Shown here piece after piece: positions 8,732 through 17,733 of a DNA stretch of 64,000 nt. This DNA comes from Streptomyces hygroscopicus subsp. hygroscopicus (GTDB taxonomy: Bacteria > Actinomycetota > Actinomycetes > Streptomycetales > Streptomycetaceae). Position 1 is the first letter of the stretch. Every line of letters begins with the position of its first letter. Both the position numbers and the translations under genes were made by a program. Location: the NCBI RefSeq assembly GCF_030269125.1, contig NZ_BSSM01000016.1:141090-205089 (forward strand), in the 5' to 3' direction. Under the pieces are notes generated by a model. The model made no database searches, was not told the DNA's origin, and saw only the letters and a list, made by a program, of their open reading frames with translations.

Positions 8732-9397
8732 ATGGCTCAGCAGGAGCGAGCTGTGCGAACCCGACGCGCTGTGCTGGAGGCCGCCGCCGCGGTGTTCGCC
8801 GAGCGCGGCTATGCCGCGGCGACCATCGCCGAGATCCTCAACCGGGCCGGAGTCACCAAGGGCGCCCTCTACTTCCACTTCGACTCCAAGGCGGCCCTCG
8901 CGCGCGGGGTGCTCCAGGAACAGATATCCGCCGAGTACCACGTCCCCCGCGAGGTCAAGCTCCAGGAGTGGGTGGACGCGGGCATGACGCTGGCCGACCG
9001 GCTGCCGCGTGAACCCTTGCTCCTGGCCGGAGTCCGGCTCTCGGCCGACCTCCAGGGGCGGAACGTCTTCGGCAGCGCCTGGCCCGCCTGGGCCGAACTC
9101 ACCGCCTCGCTGCTGGCGGAGGCCAGGGCCCGGGACGAGGTGCTGCCGCACGTGGAACCCGAGGAGACCGCGCAGGTCTTCCTCGGGGCCTGGACAGGGG
9201 TCCAGCTCGTCTCGCAGGCCGTCGCCGACTGGGCCGATCTGGACGAGCGGATGTCGGCGCTCTTCAACCATCTGCTGCCCGCGATAGCCGTCCCCGCCGT
9301 CCTCGTCCGCCTCGACACCGCCCCGGACCGCGGTGCGCGCGTGATCGACGAGGTACGACGCCGGTCCCGGGCCGCGCTCGCCGACGTCCCCCGCTGA
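8732..9397 (+). CDS. ScbR/ArpA-like TetR regulator (gamma-butyrolactone-receptor family)
   Basis: A 221-residue TetR protein. The DNA-binding part (1-50) is near the ArpA/ScbR consensus: RTRRAVLEAAAAVFAERGY, then GVTKGALYFHFDSKAALA. The ligand domain carries family features (GVRLSADLQGRNVFGSAWPAW; FLGAWTGVQLVSQA). Receptors and pseudo-receptors of this class control antibiotic clusters in response to butyrolactones. No butyrolactone synthase gene is in the window. A repeat-containing stretch around 8700-8722 just upstream may hold its own binding site. Downstream lie a methyltransferase relic and an MMPL exporter. Confidence 0.9.
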   Translation: MAQQERAVRTRRAVLEAAAAVFAERGYAAATIAEILNRAGVTKGALYFHFDSKAALARGVLQEQISAEYHVPREVKLQEWVDAGMTLADRLPREPLLLAGVRLSADLQGRNVFGSAWPAWAELTASLLAEARARDEVLPHVEPEETAQVFLGAWTGVQLVSQAVADWADLDERMSALFNHLLPAIAVPAVLVRLDTAPDRGARVIDEVRRRSRAALADVPR

Positions 9398-9518
9398 AGC
9401 AACCCCGACTGCACCCGTCGACCGAACCTCCCCTCGACCGGACCGTCCCGATGGAGCCGCCTCCACCGCGCCGCCCCCCGACCGGCCACGCCCTCGCCGG
9501 AAAGGCCGGCACGGGAGC

Positions 9519-10290
9519 CGGGAATGGGACGGGACCCTCTTCGCGGGCGCGACCGACCACGACGAGCGCGGCGGGTTCCGGTATCCCCTCTGCTTGACGC
9601 CCCTGTCGGCCGAGGCGCTGCCCGCCGGCCGCGGTCGTCTCCTCGACGCGGGGCGCGGCCCCGGCCCCTTCCCGCTCGTCGCCCCTCCCGGAAGCCGTCG
9701 GCAGCGATCCAGGCTCGGGGGTGGTCCGGGCGGTCGAGCGGTGGGTCGTCGCCGCGGGGGTGGCGGGGCGGGCCGTGGATGCGGGTGCGTGCCGGGGAAC
9801 TCACGGCCGGGCTCGGCGTGTTCGACGCCGTGGTCCGCGCCCGGTCCTTCCACCCACCGGACCGACCGGAACGCGGCCGGGCCCGCGTCGTCCCCGCGGT
9901 GCTCCGGCCCGGCGGCGCGCTGGTCGTCTCGCCGGCCTGAAAGGCGAGCACCGGACGACGGAGGGACGCCGTGCCCCGCGAGGACATCGCCGGTCCGGTC
10001 GAGGCGTACCCCCGCCGCCCGCGGCCTGCCGCGCGGGCCGCGTCCGGGGACGAGGCCGCGATCCCCGCGCACGCCGGCCCCGTCGACCCGAGCGCTCAAG
10101 TCGCCCCCGGCGGCGAGGTGTCGGCGCGCACCGCCGGCGACGTCGTCGCCCGTACCCTCTCGTGCTCCTCCGCCACCGCACATGGTGGGCACGCGCCGGG
10201 ACGCCATCGGAGCGGAGCCGGGCGGCCTGCTCGCCCCGGGCCTCCCGGGCGGGCGCTCCGCCGAGCGGCCGCGGGCACCGATGTCTCAAC
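9519..10290 (+). pseudogene. Class I SAM-dependent methyltransferase relic with several frameshifts
   Basis: No single frame is open, but four successive pieces match one typical methyltransferase in the right order. Near 9525-9690 one frame reads FAGATDHDERGGFRYP then LLDAGRGPGPFPLV (usual motif I LLDVGCGPG). Near 9785-9938 another frame reads ELTAGLGVFDAVV, DRPERGRARVVPAVLRPGGALVV and a stop. From 9971 a third frame reads PREDIAGPVEAY and GGEVSARTAGDVVAR. From about 10185 the first frame resumes with PHMVGTRRDAIGAE and SAERPRAP. In motif I, Cys is replaced by Arg. The gene is therefore dead, not merely mis-sequenced at one spot. Identification is from pattern recognition only. Confidence 0.75.
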
Positions 10291-10498
10291 GGGCGGATTT
10301 CCGGACCGATTTGCTCCGCTTGAGGTGCGGCACAGGCCACGCGGAATCCGGTGCGAAGAACGTATCGTCGGTCACTACGATGTGATCCCTAAGACAACCA
10401 TTCGACCGGCTCGTCGGACATGGGCCGGTCGGGGTCGCCGATGCCAGGGACCGCTCCCCGGGCTGCGGTGATCTTCCTTCACAGGAGGACCCTCCCGC

Positions 10499-12661
10499 AT
10501 GTTCCGACGTATTGGTGCTGCCGTCGTCCGGCACCCGGTCTGGACGATCGTGGCATGGCTGATCGCCGCGGTGGCGATCGTCGCCACCGCCCCAGGCCTG
10601 CCCTCGAACAGTGACGAGAGCAGCTTTCTGCCCAAGAGCTACGAATCGATCAAAGCCGCGGATCTCCAGCAGAAGGCGTTCCCCAGCGCCTTCACCCCGT
10701 CCGCGATCGCGCTCTACCAGCGCACCGACGGCGGCCGGCTGACCGCCGCCGACCAGAAGGACGTCGCCCGGATCACCACCGAGCTGGGCGCGAAGAAGAT
10801 CGACCAGGTACAGAAGGTGGTCCCCGGCCCGCCGTCCAAGGACGGCAGGTACGCCATGACCCTGGTCCAGATGGACAGCAAGAGCGCCGGCCAGCCCGTA
10901 CAGGCCGACGCGGCCAGGACGTTGCGCGAGGACGTCAAGCAACTGGCCAAGGGCACTCATCTCGACGTCAGACTGGGCGGCTCCGCCGCGCAGGCCCTCG
11001 ACCAGCAGGACTCCTCCAAGCGCGGCCAGGCGCTGATCGGCTTCGGCACCTTCGCCATCATCCTGGTGACCCTGCTGATCATCTTCCGGGCACCGATCCT
11101 GGCCGTCCTGCCGCTGGTCCTCATCGGCCTGGTCTCGGCCGTGGCCAACGGGCTGATCGCCTACGCCACCAAGGTGTTCGGGCTCCAGGCCAACAGCTCG
11201 ATCTCGTCCATCCTGATCGTGGTGCTCTTCGGCGTGGGCACCGACTACTTCCTGTTCCTGATGTTCCGTTACCGCGAACGCCTCAGGGCCGGCGACGAGC
11301 CCAAGGAGGCCATGATCAACGCGGTCGGCCGGGTCGGCGAAGCCATCGCCTCGGCCGCCGGCGCGGTCATCATCGCCTTCCTCGCGCTGGTCCTGTCCAC
11401 CCTCGGCTTCCTCAAGCAGATGGGCCCGGCGCTCGCCATCGCGGTCGCCGCCACCCTGGTCGCCGGCCTGACCCTGATCCCGGCCGTGGTCTCCCTCATC
11501 GGCCCCAGGGTCTTCTGGCCCTCCAAGTCCTGGCAGAAGGAGCCGGAGAACGCCCGGTTCGCCGCGCTCGGCCGCGCGGTGCGGCGCCGCCCGGCGCTGA
11601 CCGCCGTCGCCTCCGGCCTCGTCCTGCTCGCGCTGTCGGTCGGCACGCTCGGCTACAAGGCCACCTTCGACCTGGCCTCGGGCTCGATGCCCAAGACCAA
11701 GGAGTCCATGGTCGTCCAGGACCGGATGCAGAAGGCGTACTCGGCGGGTGCCGCCGCGCCCACGGACGTGTACCTCTCCAGCACCGACGGCAAGCCGCTC
11801 GACAAGAGCGCCTTCGCCGGGTACGCACGGAAGCTCGGCGCGGTGGACGGCGTCGCGAGCGCCCGGATGAGCCAGCTCAACAAGGACGGCACCACCGCCG
11901 ACTTCACCGTCACCCTCAAGTACGAGGCGTCGACGGACCGCGCGATCGACGCCGTCCAGGGGGTGCGCGACGTCGCGCACGCGGACGCGCCCGCCGGCAC
12001 CGAGGCGCTGGTCGGCGGCATGTCCTCGATCTACAAGGACATCAACGCGGCCGTCAACCACGACTACCGCACGGTGTTCCCCCTCGCCGCCGTCCTCATC
12101 ATGGTCATCCTCGGCCTGCTGCTGCGCAGCGTCGTGGCGCCCTGGTACCTGATCGCCTCGGTGGGCCTCGGCTTCGGTGCGACCCTCGGTGCCACGGTGT
12201 GGATCTTCCAGAAGGGGGAGGGGCACTCCGGCCTGATGTTCATGCTCCCGGTGATCATGTATCTCTTCGTGGTCGCCATCGGCACCGACTACAACATCCT
12301 CATGATCGCCCGGCTGCGCGAGGAGGCCCGCGAGGGCCGCGATCCGCGCGAGGCGGCCGGTATGGCCCTGCGGCACGCCGGGCCGACCGTCGCCGCGGCC
12401 GGGTTCATCCTGGCGGCGACCTTCGCCACCATGATGCTGGCCGGCAACTCGCTGCTCACGGAGATGGGTTTCGCGGTCTCCTTCGGCATCGCGATCGCCG
12501 CGTTCGTCATGGCGATGTTCTTCACGCCGAGCCTCACCGCGCTCATCGGACACGCGGCGTGGTGGCCGGGCCACGGCGACCGCGCGCAGCGGGCGGCCGG
12601 CCCGGTCCCCGCACAGGCCGCGGACATGGACGACCGCGATCCGGCGGGCCGAGGCCGCTGA
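10499..12661 (+). CDS. MMPL-family RND exporter
   Basis: A 720-residue transporter with the duplicated MMPL/YdfJ architecture. After a first helix (about 12-32) comes a large extracytoplasmic loop, then a helix block (about 180-345) containing GVGTDYFLFLMFRYRE, then a second loop and block (about 530-690) containing AIGTDYNILMIARLRE. These GTDY motifs hold the proton-relay acidic residues of the family. MMPL proteins in Streptomyces export lipids, pigments or antibiotics. An AGGAGG site precedes the ATG. A strong hairpin follows the stop. The upstream ScbR-like regulator is a plausible controller, but the 1.1 kb between them leaves this open. Confidence 0.95.
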   Translation: MFRRIGAAVVRHPVWTIVAWLIAAVAIVATAPGLPSNSDESSFLPKSYESIKAADLQQKAFPSAFTPSAIALYQRTDGGRLTAADQKDVARITTELGAKKIDQVQKVVPGPPSKDGRYAMTLVQMDSKSAGQPVQADAARTLREDVKQLAKGTHLDVRLGGSAAQALDQQDSSKRGQALIGFGTFAIILVTLLIIFRAPILAVLPLVLIGLVSAVANGLIAYATKVFGLQANSSISSILIVVLFGVGTDYFLFLMFRYRERLRAGDEPKEAMINAVGRVGEAIASAAGAVIIAFLALVLSTLGFLKQMGPALAIAVAATLVAGLTLIPAVVSLIGPRVFWPSKSWQKEPENARFAALGRAVRRRPALTAVASGLVLLALSVGTLGYKATFDLASGSMPKTKESMVVQDRMQKAYSAGAAAPTDVYLSSTDGKPLDKSAFAGYARKLGAVDGVASARMSQLNKDGTTADFTVTLKYEASTDRAIDAVQGVRDVAHADAPAGTEALVGGMSSIYKDINAAVNHDYRTVFPLAAVLIMVILGLLLRSVVAPWYLIASVGLGFGATLGATVWIFQKGEGHSGLMFMLPVIMYLFVVAIGTDYNILMIARLREEAREGRDPREAAGMALRHAGPTVAAAGFILAATFATMMLAGNSLLTEMGFAVSFGIAIAAFVMAMFFTPSLTALIGHAAWWPGHGDRAQRAAGPVPAQAADMDDRDPAGRGR

Positions 12662-12680
12662 CACCGGCACCGCCCCGCGC

Positions 12681-12717
12681 GGGGGCACACCAGGGCGTAC
12701 GGCCCCGGTGTGCCCCC
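12681..12717 (+). terminator. Strong hairpin after the MMPL gene
   Basis: Fifteen-base arms with a single mismatch (GGGGGCACACCAGGG at 12681-12695 against 12703-12717) surround a 7-base loop, starting 20 bases after the stop codon. There is no U-tract, as is usual in Streptomyces. Confidence 0.75.
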
Positions 12718-12801
12718 GCTGCCTTCGGCGGGCCGCCCGTGGTGCGTGATCGGGGCGCAATCGGGACGCGTGCGGATCAACCCGACGCGGTACGGGGGAG
12801 A

Positions 12802-13236
12802 CCGGGGGAGACGCCGTGGGGTCGAGGTGCCGGCGACCACGGTCGGAACGCCGTGAGCCACCTGGACATGGCACTGCGCGGCCGGCCCGCCGGCAGTGCG
12901 CCCGAGGACGTGGTGGAGAAGGCCACCGAGAAGGCGGGGCACCCGGTCCCGAGGACGGACGACCGGGACAACCGGTTGTCCGTCCTCGCCGCGTTCGCGG
13001 GCATCGCCGTCGGGAGCGGCACCGGCGCCGCCGTCGCCCTGCTCCACGGGGCCCTGGCCATGGTCCTGGCCGACGCCCCCATCGCCGGCCTGGGCGTCAG
13101 CGACCCGCGTACGTGGTCCCCGGCCGACTGGACCGCGGACGCGCTCCCGCACCTGGCCTACGGCCTGGTCACCTACGGGCTGGTCACCGCGGCCCACCGG
13201 GTCGGCCGACCGTCTGCCGCCCAGGGGGCGGCGCCC
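12802..13236 (+). pseudogene. Remnant of a small conserved membrane protein
   Basis: The frame running through 12853 encodes VSHLDMALRGRPAGSAPEDVVEKATEKAG-like text, then a Gly/Ala-rich transmembrane stretch, LGVSDPRTWSPADWTAD and LPHLAYGLVTYGLVTAA. I recognise this as a conserved Streptomyces membrane protein of unknown function. Its expected N-terminal helix is absent; upstream in frame only GRGAGDHGRNAVS resembles the usual AGTTALNAVS. The expected stop codon is also missing, so the frame runs on antisense through the next gene. It may be translated from the GTG at 12853, but both ends look eroded. Confidence 0.55.
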
Positions 13237-13587
13237 TCAGAGGAGCAGCAGCAGCGCCGCCACCGCGGTCAGCCCCGCGCAGACGCCCAGCGTCCAGGCC
13301 ACGCACCGCCGTTTCAGCTCCTGGTAACGGTTCTCGTACTCCGCCCGCAGCGAGGTGCAGCGGGCGGCGACGCGTTCCAGGTCCTTGCGGGCCCGGCGCA
13401 GGGAATCCTCGACGTAACTCCGCTCGATCTCCGTGCGCTGGGCGGTGGTCAGCCAGTCCATGGACCGGACGAACTCCTGGGCACGCTGCTCGGCCTCCGC
13501 GACGCGGGCCTGCCAGAGCAGGTATCCCTCCACCTGGTTGCTCAGTTCCCCCTCGGTGGCCCCCCGCCGCAGGCTCGGGTCGCTCAT
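13237..13587 (-). CDS. Small tail-anchored coiled-coil protein coupled to ctaD
   Basis: A 116-residue protein whose ATG overlaps the ctaD stop by four bases (ATGA), so translation is coupled to the oxidase subunit. Residues about 20-90 are charged and helical (AEAEQRAQEFVRSMDWL, RTEIERSYVEDSLRRARKDLERVAARC), likely a coiled coil. The last 18 residues are one hydrophobic helix ending at the C-terminus, which is a tail-anchor layout. I do not recognise a named domain. The coupling suggests a role in assembly or stability of this second oxidase (inference). The stop lies beside a small GC hairpin. Confidence 0.75.
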   Translation of the reverse strand: MSDPSLRRGATEGELSNQVEGYLLWQARVAEAEQRAQEFVRSMDWLTTAQRTEIERSYVEDSLRRARKDLERVAARCTSLRAEYENRYQELKRRCVAWTLGVCAGLTAVAALLLLL

Positions 13588-15272
13588 ACCGCGCCGTGCG
13601 CCTCTGCCTCGGCCAGCGCGATGTCCGGGTGGTGGAGGTCGAACGCCGGGGACTCGCTGCGGACGCGGGGCAGGGTGGTGAAGTTGTGCCGCGGGGGCGG
13701 GCAGGAGGTCGCCCACTCCAGGGAGCGGCCGTAGCCCCAGGGATCGTCCACACCGACCATCGGGGCGAACTTGGCCGTCTTCCAGACGTTGTAGAGGAAC
13801 GGCAGCATCGACGCGCCGAGCAGGAAGGAGCCGATCGTGGAGACGGTGTTCAGGGCGGTGAAGCCGTCGGCCGCCAGGTAGTCGGCGTACCGGCGCGGCA
13901 TGCCCTCGGCGCCCAGCCAGTGCTGGACCAGGAAGGTGATGTGGAAGCCGAAGAAGAGGGTCCAGAAGTGGATCTTGCCGAGGCGCTCGTCGAGCAGCTT
14001 CCCGGTGAACTTCGGCCACCAGAAGTAGAACCCGGCGAACATCGCGAACACCACGGTGCCGAAGATCGTGTAGTGGAAGTGGGCCACGACGAAGTAGGAG
14101 TCGGTGACGTGGAAGTCCATGGGCGGCGAGGCCAGGATGACTCCGGTCAGACCGCCGAAGAGGAACGTGACGAGGAATCCCATCGTCCACAGCATCGGCG
14201 TCTCGAAGGACAGCGAGCCCTTCCACATCGTGCCGATCCAGTTGAAGAACTTGACCCCGGTCGGAACCGCGATCAGGAACGTCATGAAGGAGAAGAACGG
14301 CAGCAGTACACCACCGGTGGCGTACATGTGATGCGCCCACACGGTCATCGAAAGACCCGAGATGGAGATCGTCGCGGCGATCAGGCCCATGTAGCCGAAC
14401 ATCGGCTTGCGGGAGAAGACCGGGATGATCTCGGAGACGATCCCGAAGAACGGCAGCGCGATGACGTACACCTCGGGATGGCCGAAGAACCAGAAGAGGT
14501 GCTGCCACAGCAGCGCGCCGCCGTTGGCCGCGTCGAAGATGTGGGCGCCGAACTTGCGGTCCGCCTCCAGGGCCAGCAGGGCGGCGGCGAGGACCGGGAA
14601 CACCAGCAGGACCAGCACACCGGTCAGCAGCACGTTCCAGCAGAAGATCGGCAAGCGGAACATGGTGAGTCCCGGGGCGCGCATGCACAGGATCGTCGCG
14701 AGGAAGTTGACCGAGCCGAGGATGGTGCCGAAGCCGGAGAGGGTCAGACCCATGATGCCCATGTCGGCGCCGACGTTCGGCGTGTGGATCGCGTCCGACA
14801 GGGGCGGGTACATGAACCAGCCGAAGTCGGGGCCGCCCTGCGGGGTGAGCAGGGAGGCCGCCGCGATGAGCGAGCCGAACAGGTACAGCCAGTAGGCGAA
14901 CATGTTCAGCCGGGGGAAGGCCACGTCGGGGGCGCCGATCTGGAGCGGCATGATCCAGTTCGCGAAACCGGCGAAGAGTGGTGTCGCGAACACCAGCAGC
15001 ATGATCAGGCCGTGCATCGTGAACAACTCGTTGTACTGCGTGTTCGACATGATCTGCAGCCCCGGGCGGGCCAGTTCGGCGCGCATGAGGAGCGCCAGGA
15101 CGCCGCCGATCAGGAAGAAGGCGAACGAGGTGATGAGGTACAGGGTGCCGATCGTCTTGTGGTCGGTGGTCGTCAGCCACTTCACCACGACATTGCCGGG
15201 CTGCTTGCGCCGCACCGGCACCTCGGCGTCGTAGGTGCCGGTCGGCCCCTTGGGCTCGTTCAGAATGCTCAC
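13584..15272 (-). CDS. ctaD: Cytochrome c oxidase subunit I (aa3 type), apparently an extra copy
   Basis: The 562-residue catalytic subunit of heme-copper oxidase, which reduces O2 to water and pumps protons in the cytoplasmic membrane. The ligands are visible: His87 (FTMHGL, heme a), His265 with the cross-linked Tyr269 (GHPEVY, CuB), His314-His315 (AHHMY, CuB), and His398 and His400 (AHFHY, hemes a3 and a). About twelve helices are present. Subunits II, III and the bc1 genes, which accompany the main ctaD in Streptomyces, are absent here. This is therefore probably a second, stand-alone copy (inference). It is followed at once by the coiled-coil gene. Confidence 0.95.
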   Translation of the reverse strand: MSILNEPKGPTGTYDAEVPVRRKQPGNVVVKWLTTTDHKTIGTLYLITSFAFFLIGGVLALLMRAELARPGLQIMSNTQYNELFTMHGLIMLLVFATPLFAGFANWIMPLQIGAPDVAFPRLNMFAYWLYLFGSLIAAASLLTPQGGPDFGWFMYPPLSDAIHTPNVGADMGIMGLTLSGFGTILGSVNFLATILCMRAPGLTMFRLPIFCWNVLLTGVLVLLVFPVLAAALLALEADRKFGAHIFDAANGGALLWQHLFWFFGHPEVYVIALPFFGIVSEIIPVFSRKPMFGYMGLIAATISISGLSMTVWAHHMYATGGVLLPFFSFMTFLIAVPTGVKFFNWIGTMWKGSLSFETPMLWTMGFLVTFLFGGLTGVILASPPMDFHVTDSYFVVAHFHYTIFGTVVFAMFAGFYFWWPKFTGKLLDERLGKIHFWTLFFGFHITFLVQHWLGAEGMPRRYADYLAADGFTALNTVSTIGSFLLGASMLPFLYNVWKTAKFAPMVGVDDPWGYGRSLEWATSCPPPRHNFTTLPRVRSESPAFDLHHPDIALAEAEAHGAV

Positions 15273-15441
15273 AGCTGGTACGCCTCCCGGCGCTCGCAGG
15301 TTCGCCGACGTCAGTCATCCGACATCCTTGCGGCACCGGGCCGGGCACCGGCACCCGCGGCGGCCGGGACACGGCCGATCGGCTGACGTCGGTACCCGAA
15401 CGGAGCATCGGGATACCTCGTTCGGAGCAGTGGGCCGAGGC

Positions 15442-16641
15442 TCAGGGGGAGTGGTTGGCGAAGGTCGCCAGGTAGGTGCCGTAGAGCAGGGAGAAGCCGG
15501 CGAGGTACGCGCACACCCGGCGGGCGGTGTCGGGGTCGGTGCGCCATTTGTGCACGAGCGCCCGCGCCGCGGGGATGAGCAGCGGGAACGCCGGCAGCAG
15601 AAAGCGCGGCTTGGACTCGAAGGGGCCCGAGACCAGCACGACCGGCAGCAGCAGCGCGGCGGTGTAGAGCAGCAGCGCGAGCGGTACCCGCTCCCGGCAC
15701 AGCCGAACGAACAGGAACACCCCCGCCGCCACGACCACCAGCGCCACCGGGTAGATGACGCCGTCGGTCAGCGGCATCGTCGCGAGGAAGCGCAGCGTGC
15801 CCAGGCCCCCGTCGAAGCGCGATTCCCAGGCGCTCTGCACCTGGAAGTAGCCGTGCAGCAGGGCGCCCGTGCGATGCCCCACCAGCAGCAGGTACGCCAT
15901 CCAGCCGAGCGGTGCCGCGAGGGCGCCGGCCCACAGGCCGAGCGGCACCCGCCCCCGGCGCCGTACGGCCTCGACGGCGGCCACGCCGAGGACGGCCGCG
16001 GCGGCGGCGTAGCCGTTCGGCCGGGTCAGGCCCGCGAGCGCGGCGAGCGCCCCGGCCGCCGGCCAGCGCTCGTCCAGCAGGGCGTACAGGCACCAGACGG
16101 CGAGGGCGATGAACAGGGGCTCGGTGTAGGCGAGGGTGAGGACCACCGAGTGCGGCAGGACGGCCCACAGGGCCACCATGGCGGTGGCGACCGAGCGGCC
16201 GTGGAGCCGGTGCCCGATCGCGTAGACGCCGACGGCGGCCAGCGCGGTCGCGGTCCAGGCGATCAGGAGCGCGGCCACGGCCGGGGAGACCAGGGGGATC
16301 CAGTCGAGCGCCCGGATGAGCCCCGGGTACAGGGGGAAGAACGCCCAGTCGGTCTGCACCGAGCCGGTGTCCGTGATGTGCAGCCGGGAGCCGTAGCCGT
16401 GCGTGGCGATGTGCAGGTACCAGACGGAGTCCCAGGAGTGGGCCAGGCCCTTGAGTATCGAGCGTCCGGTGAGCAGGTTCACCAGGACGACGAGGATCAC
16501 CCCGGCCACCCGCACGGAGCCGAAGAGGACGAGCGCCCGCTGGACACCGGGCGGCCAGGCCCGGCGCTCGCGCCCTCGCGGGGACGGGCCGGGCCGTTCG
16601 CGGGCGGAGGCGTCACGGCGCTGCGGGGAGAACGTGCTCAC
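15442..16641 (-). CDS. PIG-V-like mannosyltransferase family membrane protein
   Basis: A 399-residue multi-spanning protein of the GT-C type. After the first helix it has HSWDSVWYLHIATHGYG, the Trp-Asp motif in the first extracytoplasmic loop typical of PIG-V-like and related polyprenol-phosphate-dependent glycosyltransferases. It then has FFPLYPGLIRAL, YTEPLFIALAVWCLYAL and LTRPNGYAAAA. The C-terminal part (GPFESKPRFLLPAFPLL) matches the family. It probably adds a mannose-type sugar to lipids or secreted glycans, but donor and acceptor are unknown. It is monocistronic. Confidence 0.85.
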   Translation of the reverse strand: MSTFSPQRRDASARERPGPSPRGRERRAWPPGVQRALVLFGSVRVAGVILVVLVNLLTGRSILKGLAHSWDSVWYLHIATHGYGSRLHITDTGSVQTDWAFFPLYPGLIRALDWIPLVSPAVAALLIAWTATALAAVGVYAIGHRLHGRSVATAMVALWAVLPHSVVLTLAYTEPLFIALAVWCLYALLDERWPAAGALAALAGLTRPNGYAAAAAVLGVAAVEAVRRRGRVPLGLWAGALAAPLGWMAYLLLVGHRTGALLHGYFQVQSAWESRFDGGLGTLRFLATMPLTDGVIYPVALVVVAAGVFLFVRLCRERVPLALLLYTAALLLPVVLVSGPFESKPRFLLPAFPLLIPAARALVHKWRTDPDTARRVCAYLAGFSLLYGTYLATFANHSP

Positions 16642-16836
16642 CCTCCGACCTTGATCGGAGCCGCACGTCCGTGCAATGGGACCACGCCGATCAAGCCACT
16701 TCTGGCTTGTTTTATCTGCTGGTCAGAGCGTCGTAGGAGGAGAACACAAGACCGGCTTGCACCTACCGGTCCCGGTTCGGGCGGGTCATGCTGGAACGGC
16801 GGCCCGTCCGGGCCGAACCCCCGGGAAGGAGCCCCT

Positions 16837-17706
16837 GTGGACGGCTGGTACGTCGACGACCGCTGCACCAACTGCGACGTAGCCCGGCAGCTGGCGCCGG
16901 ACCTGATCGACGAGAAGGACGGCAGGTCCCGCATCGTGCGCCGGCCGGAGACCGAGGAGGAGAACCGGCGTCTGCACGCCGCCGTCTTCGCCTGCCACAC
17001 CCGCTCGATCCGCCCCGCCACCGGGCGGGCCGACGAGACTCTCGACCCGTTCCCGCTGGCCCTGGACGACACGGTCCTGCTGTGCGGCCACAACTCACGG
17101 CGCACCGCCGGCGCCAACTCCTACCTGCTCCGCCGCCCCTCCGGCACCCTCATGATGATCGACACCCCCCGCTGGAGCCCCGCCCTGGCCGACCGGTACA
17201 CGGCGCTCGGGCGGATCACGGACGTGCTGCTCACCCACCGCGACCACGCCGCCCACGGCCGGCGCTACGCCGACCACCTCGGCGCCCGGCTGTGGATCCA
17301 CGAGGGCGACCTCGACGCCGCGCCCGACGCGGACCGGGTGATCCGGGGCCTCGACCCACGCGAGATCGACGACGGCGTCACCGTCCATCCGCTGCCCGGC
17401 CACACCCGGGGCAGCGTGCTGTACCTCGCGGACGACCGGTACTGCTTCAGCGGCGACAGCTTCTACTGGTCGCGCTCGCTCGGCGATCTCACCGTCGCGC
17501 ACAGCGTGACCTGGTACTCCATCGAGGAGCTGGCCGCCTCCCTGGCCCGCACGGCGGACCGGCTGCGCTTCGAGTGGGTCCTGCCGGGGCACGGCGACCG
17601 CAGGCACCTGCCCGCCGACGAGATGGCCCGCCGCCTGCGCGCGCTGACCGAGCACACCCGCACCCTGCGCCCGCGTCCCGTGGACTTCACGGCCGTACGG
17701 TGGTGA
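16837..17706 (+). CDS. MBL-fold hydrolase with N-terminal ferredoxin-like domain
   Basis: A 289-residue two-domain protein; the GTG at 16837 follows GGAAGGAG. Residues 1-60 look like a single-cluster ferredoxin: DDRCTNCDVARQLAPDLI, then a distant Cys in VFACHTRSI. Residues 75-285 are a metallo-beta-lactamase fold: LTHRDHAAHGRRYADHLG, HPLPGHTRGSVLYLADD, CFSGDSFYWS and VLPGHGDRRHLP. The usual HxHxDH motif is shortened, with Leu where the first His would stand. Iron-sulfur/MBL fusions of this kind are known in plants and actinomycetes. Substrate and electron partner are unknown. It is followed after 27 bases by the DUF2267 gene. Confidence 0.85.
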   Translation: MDGWYVDDRCTNCDVARQLAPDLIDEKDGRSRIVRRPETEEENRRLHAAVFACHTRSIRPATGRADETLDPFPLALDDTVLLCGHNSRRTAGANSYLLRRPSGTLMMIDTPRWSPALADRYTALGRITDVLLTHRDHAAHGRRYADHLGARLWIHEGDLDAAPDADRVIRGLDPREIDDGVTVHPLPGHTRGSVLYLADDRYCFSGDSFYWSRSLGDLTVAHSVTWYSIEELAASLARTADRLRFEWVLPGHGDRRHLPADEMARRLRALTEHTRTLRPRPVDFTAVRW

Positions 17707-17733
17707 GGGGGCGGCGTACGAAGGGAGGTCGCC

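Noticed and set aside
8574..8987. Plus-strand ORF overlapping the start of the ScbR-like gene
   Set aside because: Out of frame with the clear TetR protein, Pro/Ser/Arg-rich and without a domain.
9801..10340. Minus-strand ORF in the methyltransferase relic
   Set aside because: Arg/Pro-rich shadow text. The plus strand shows ordered methyltransferase motifs instead.
10286..12874. 862-residue open frame antisense to the MMPL gene
   Set aside because: Its translation is rich in Gly/Arg/Asp/His runs with no domain, the typical antisense shadow of a GC-rich gene.
12816..15386. 856-residue plus-strand frame over ctaD
   Set aside because: It is a shadow of ctaD, whose heme and copper ligands fix the real strand and frame.
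15235..17706. 823-residue frame apparently fused to the MBL hydrolase
   Set aside because: The first two thirds are antisense to the mannosyltransferase. The real protein starts at the GTG at 16837 with a ribosome site.
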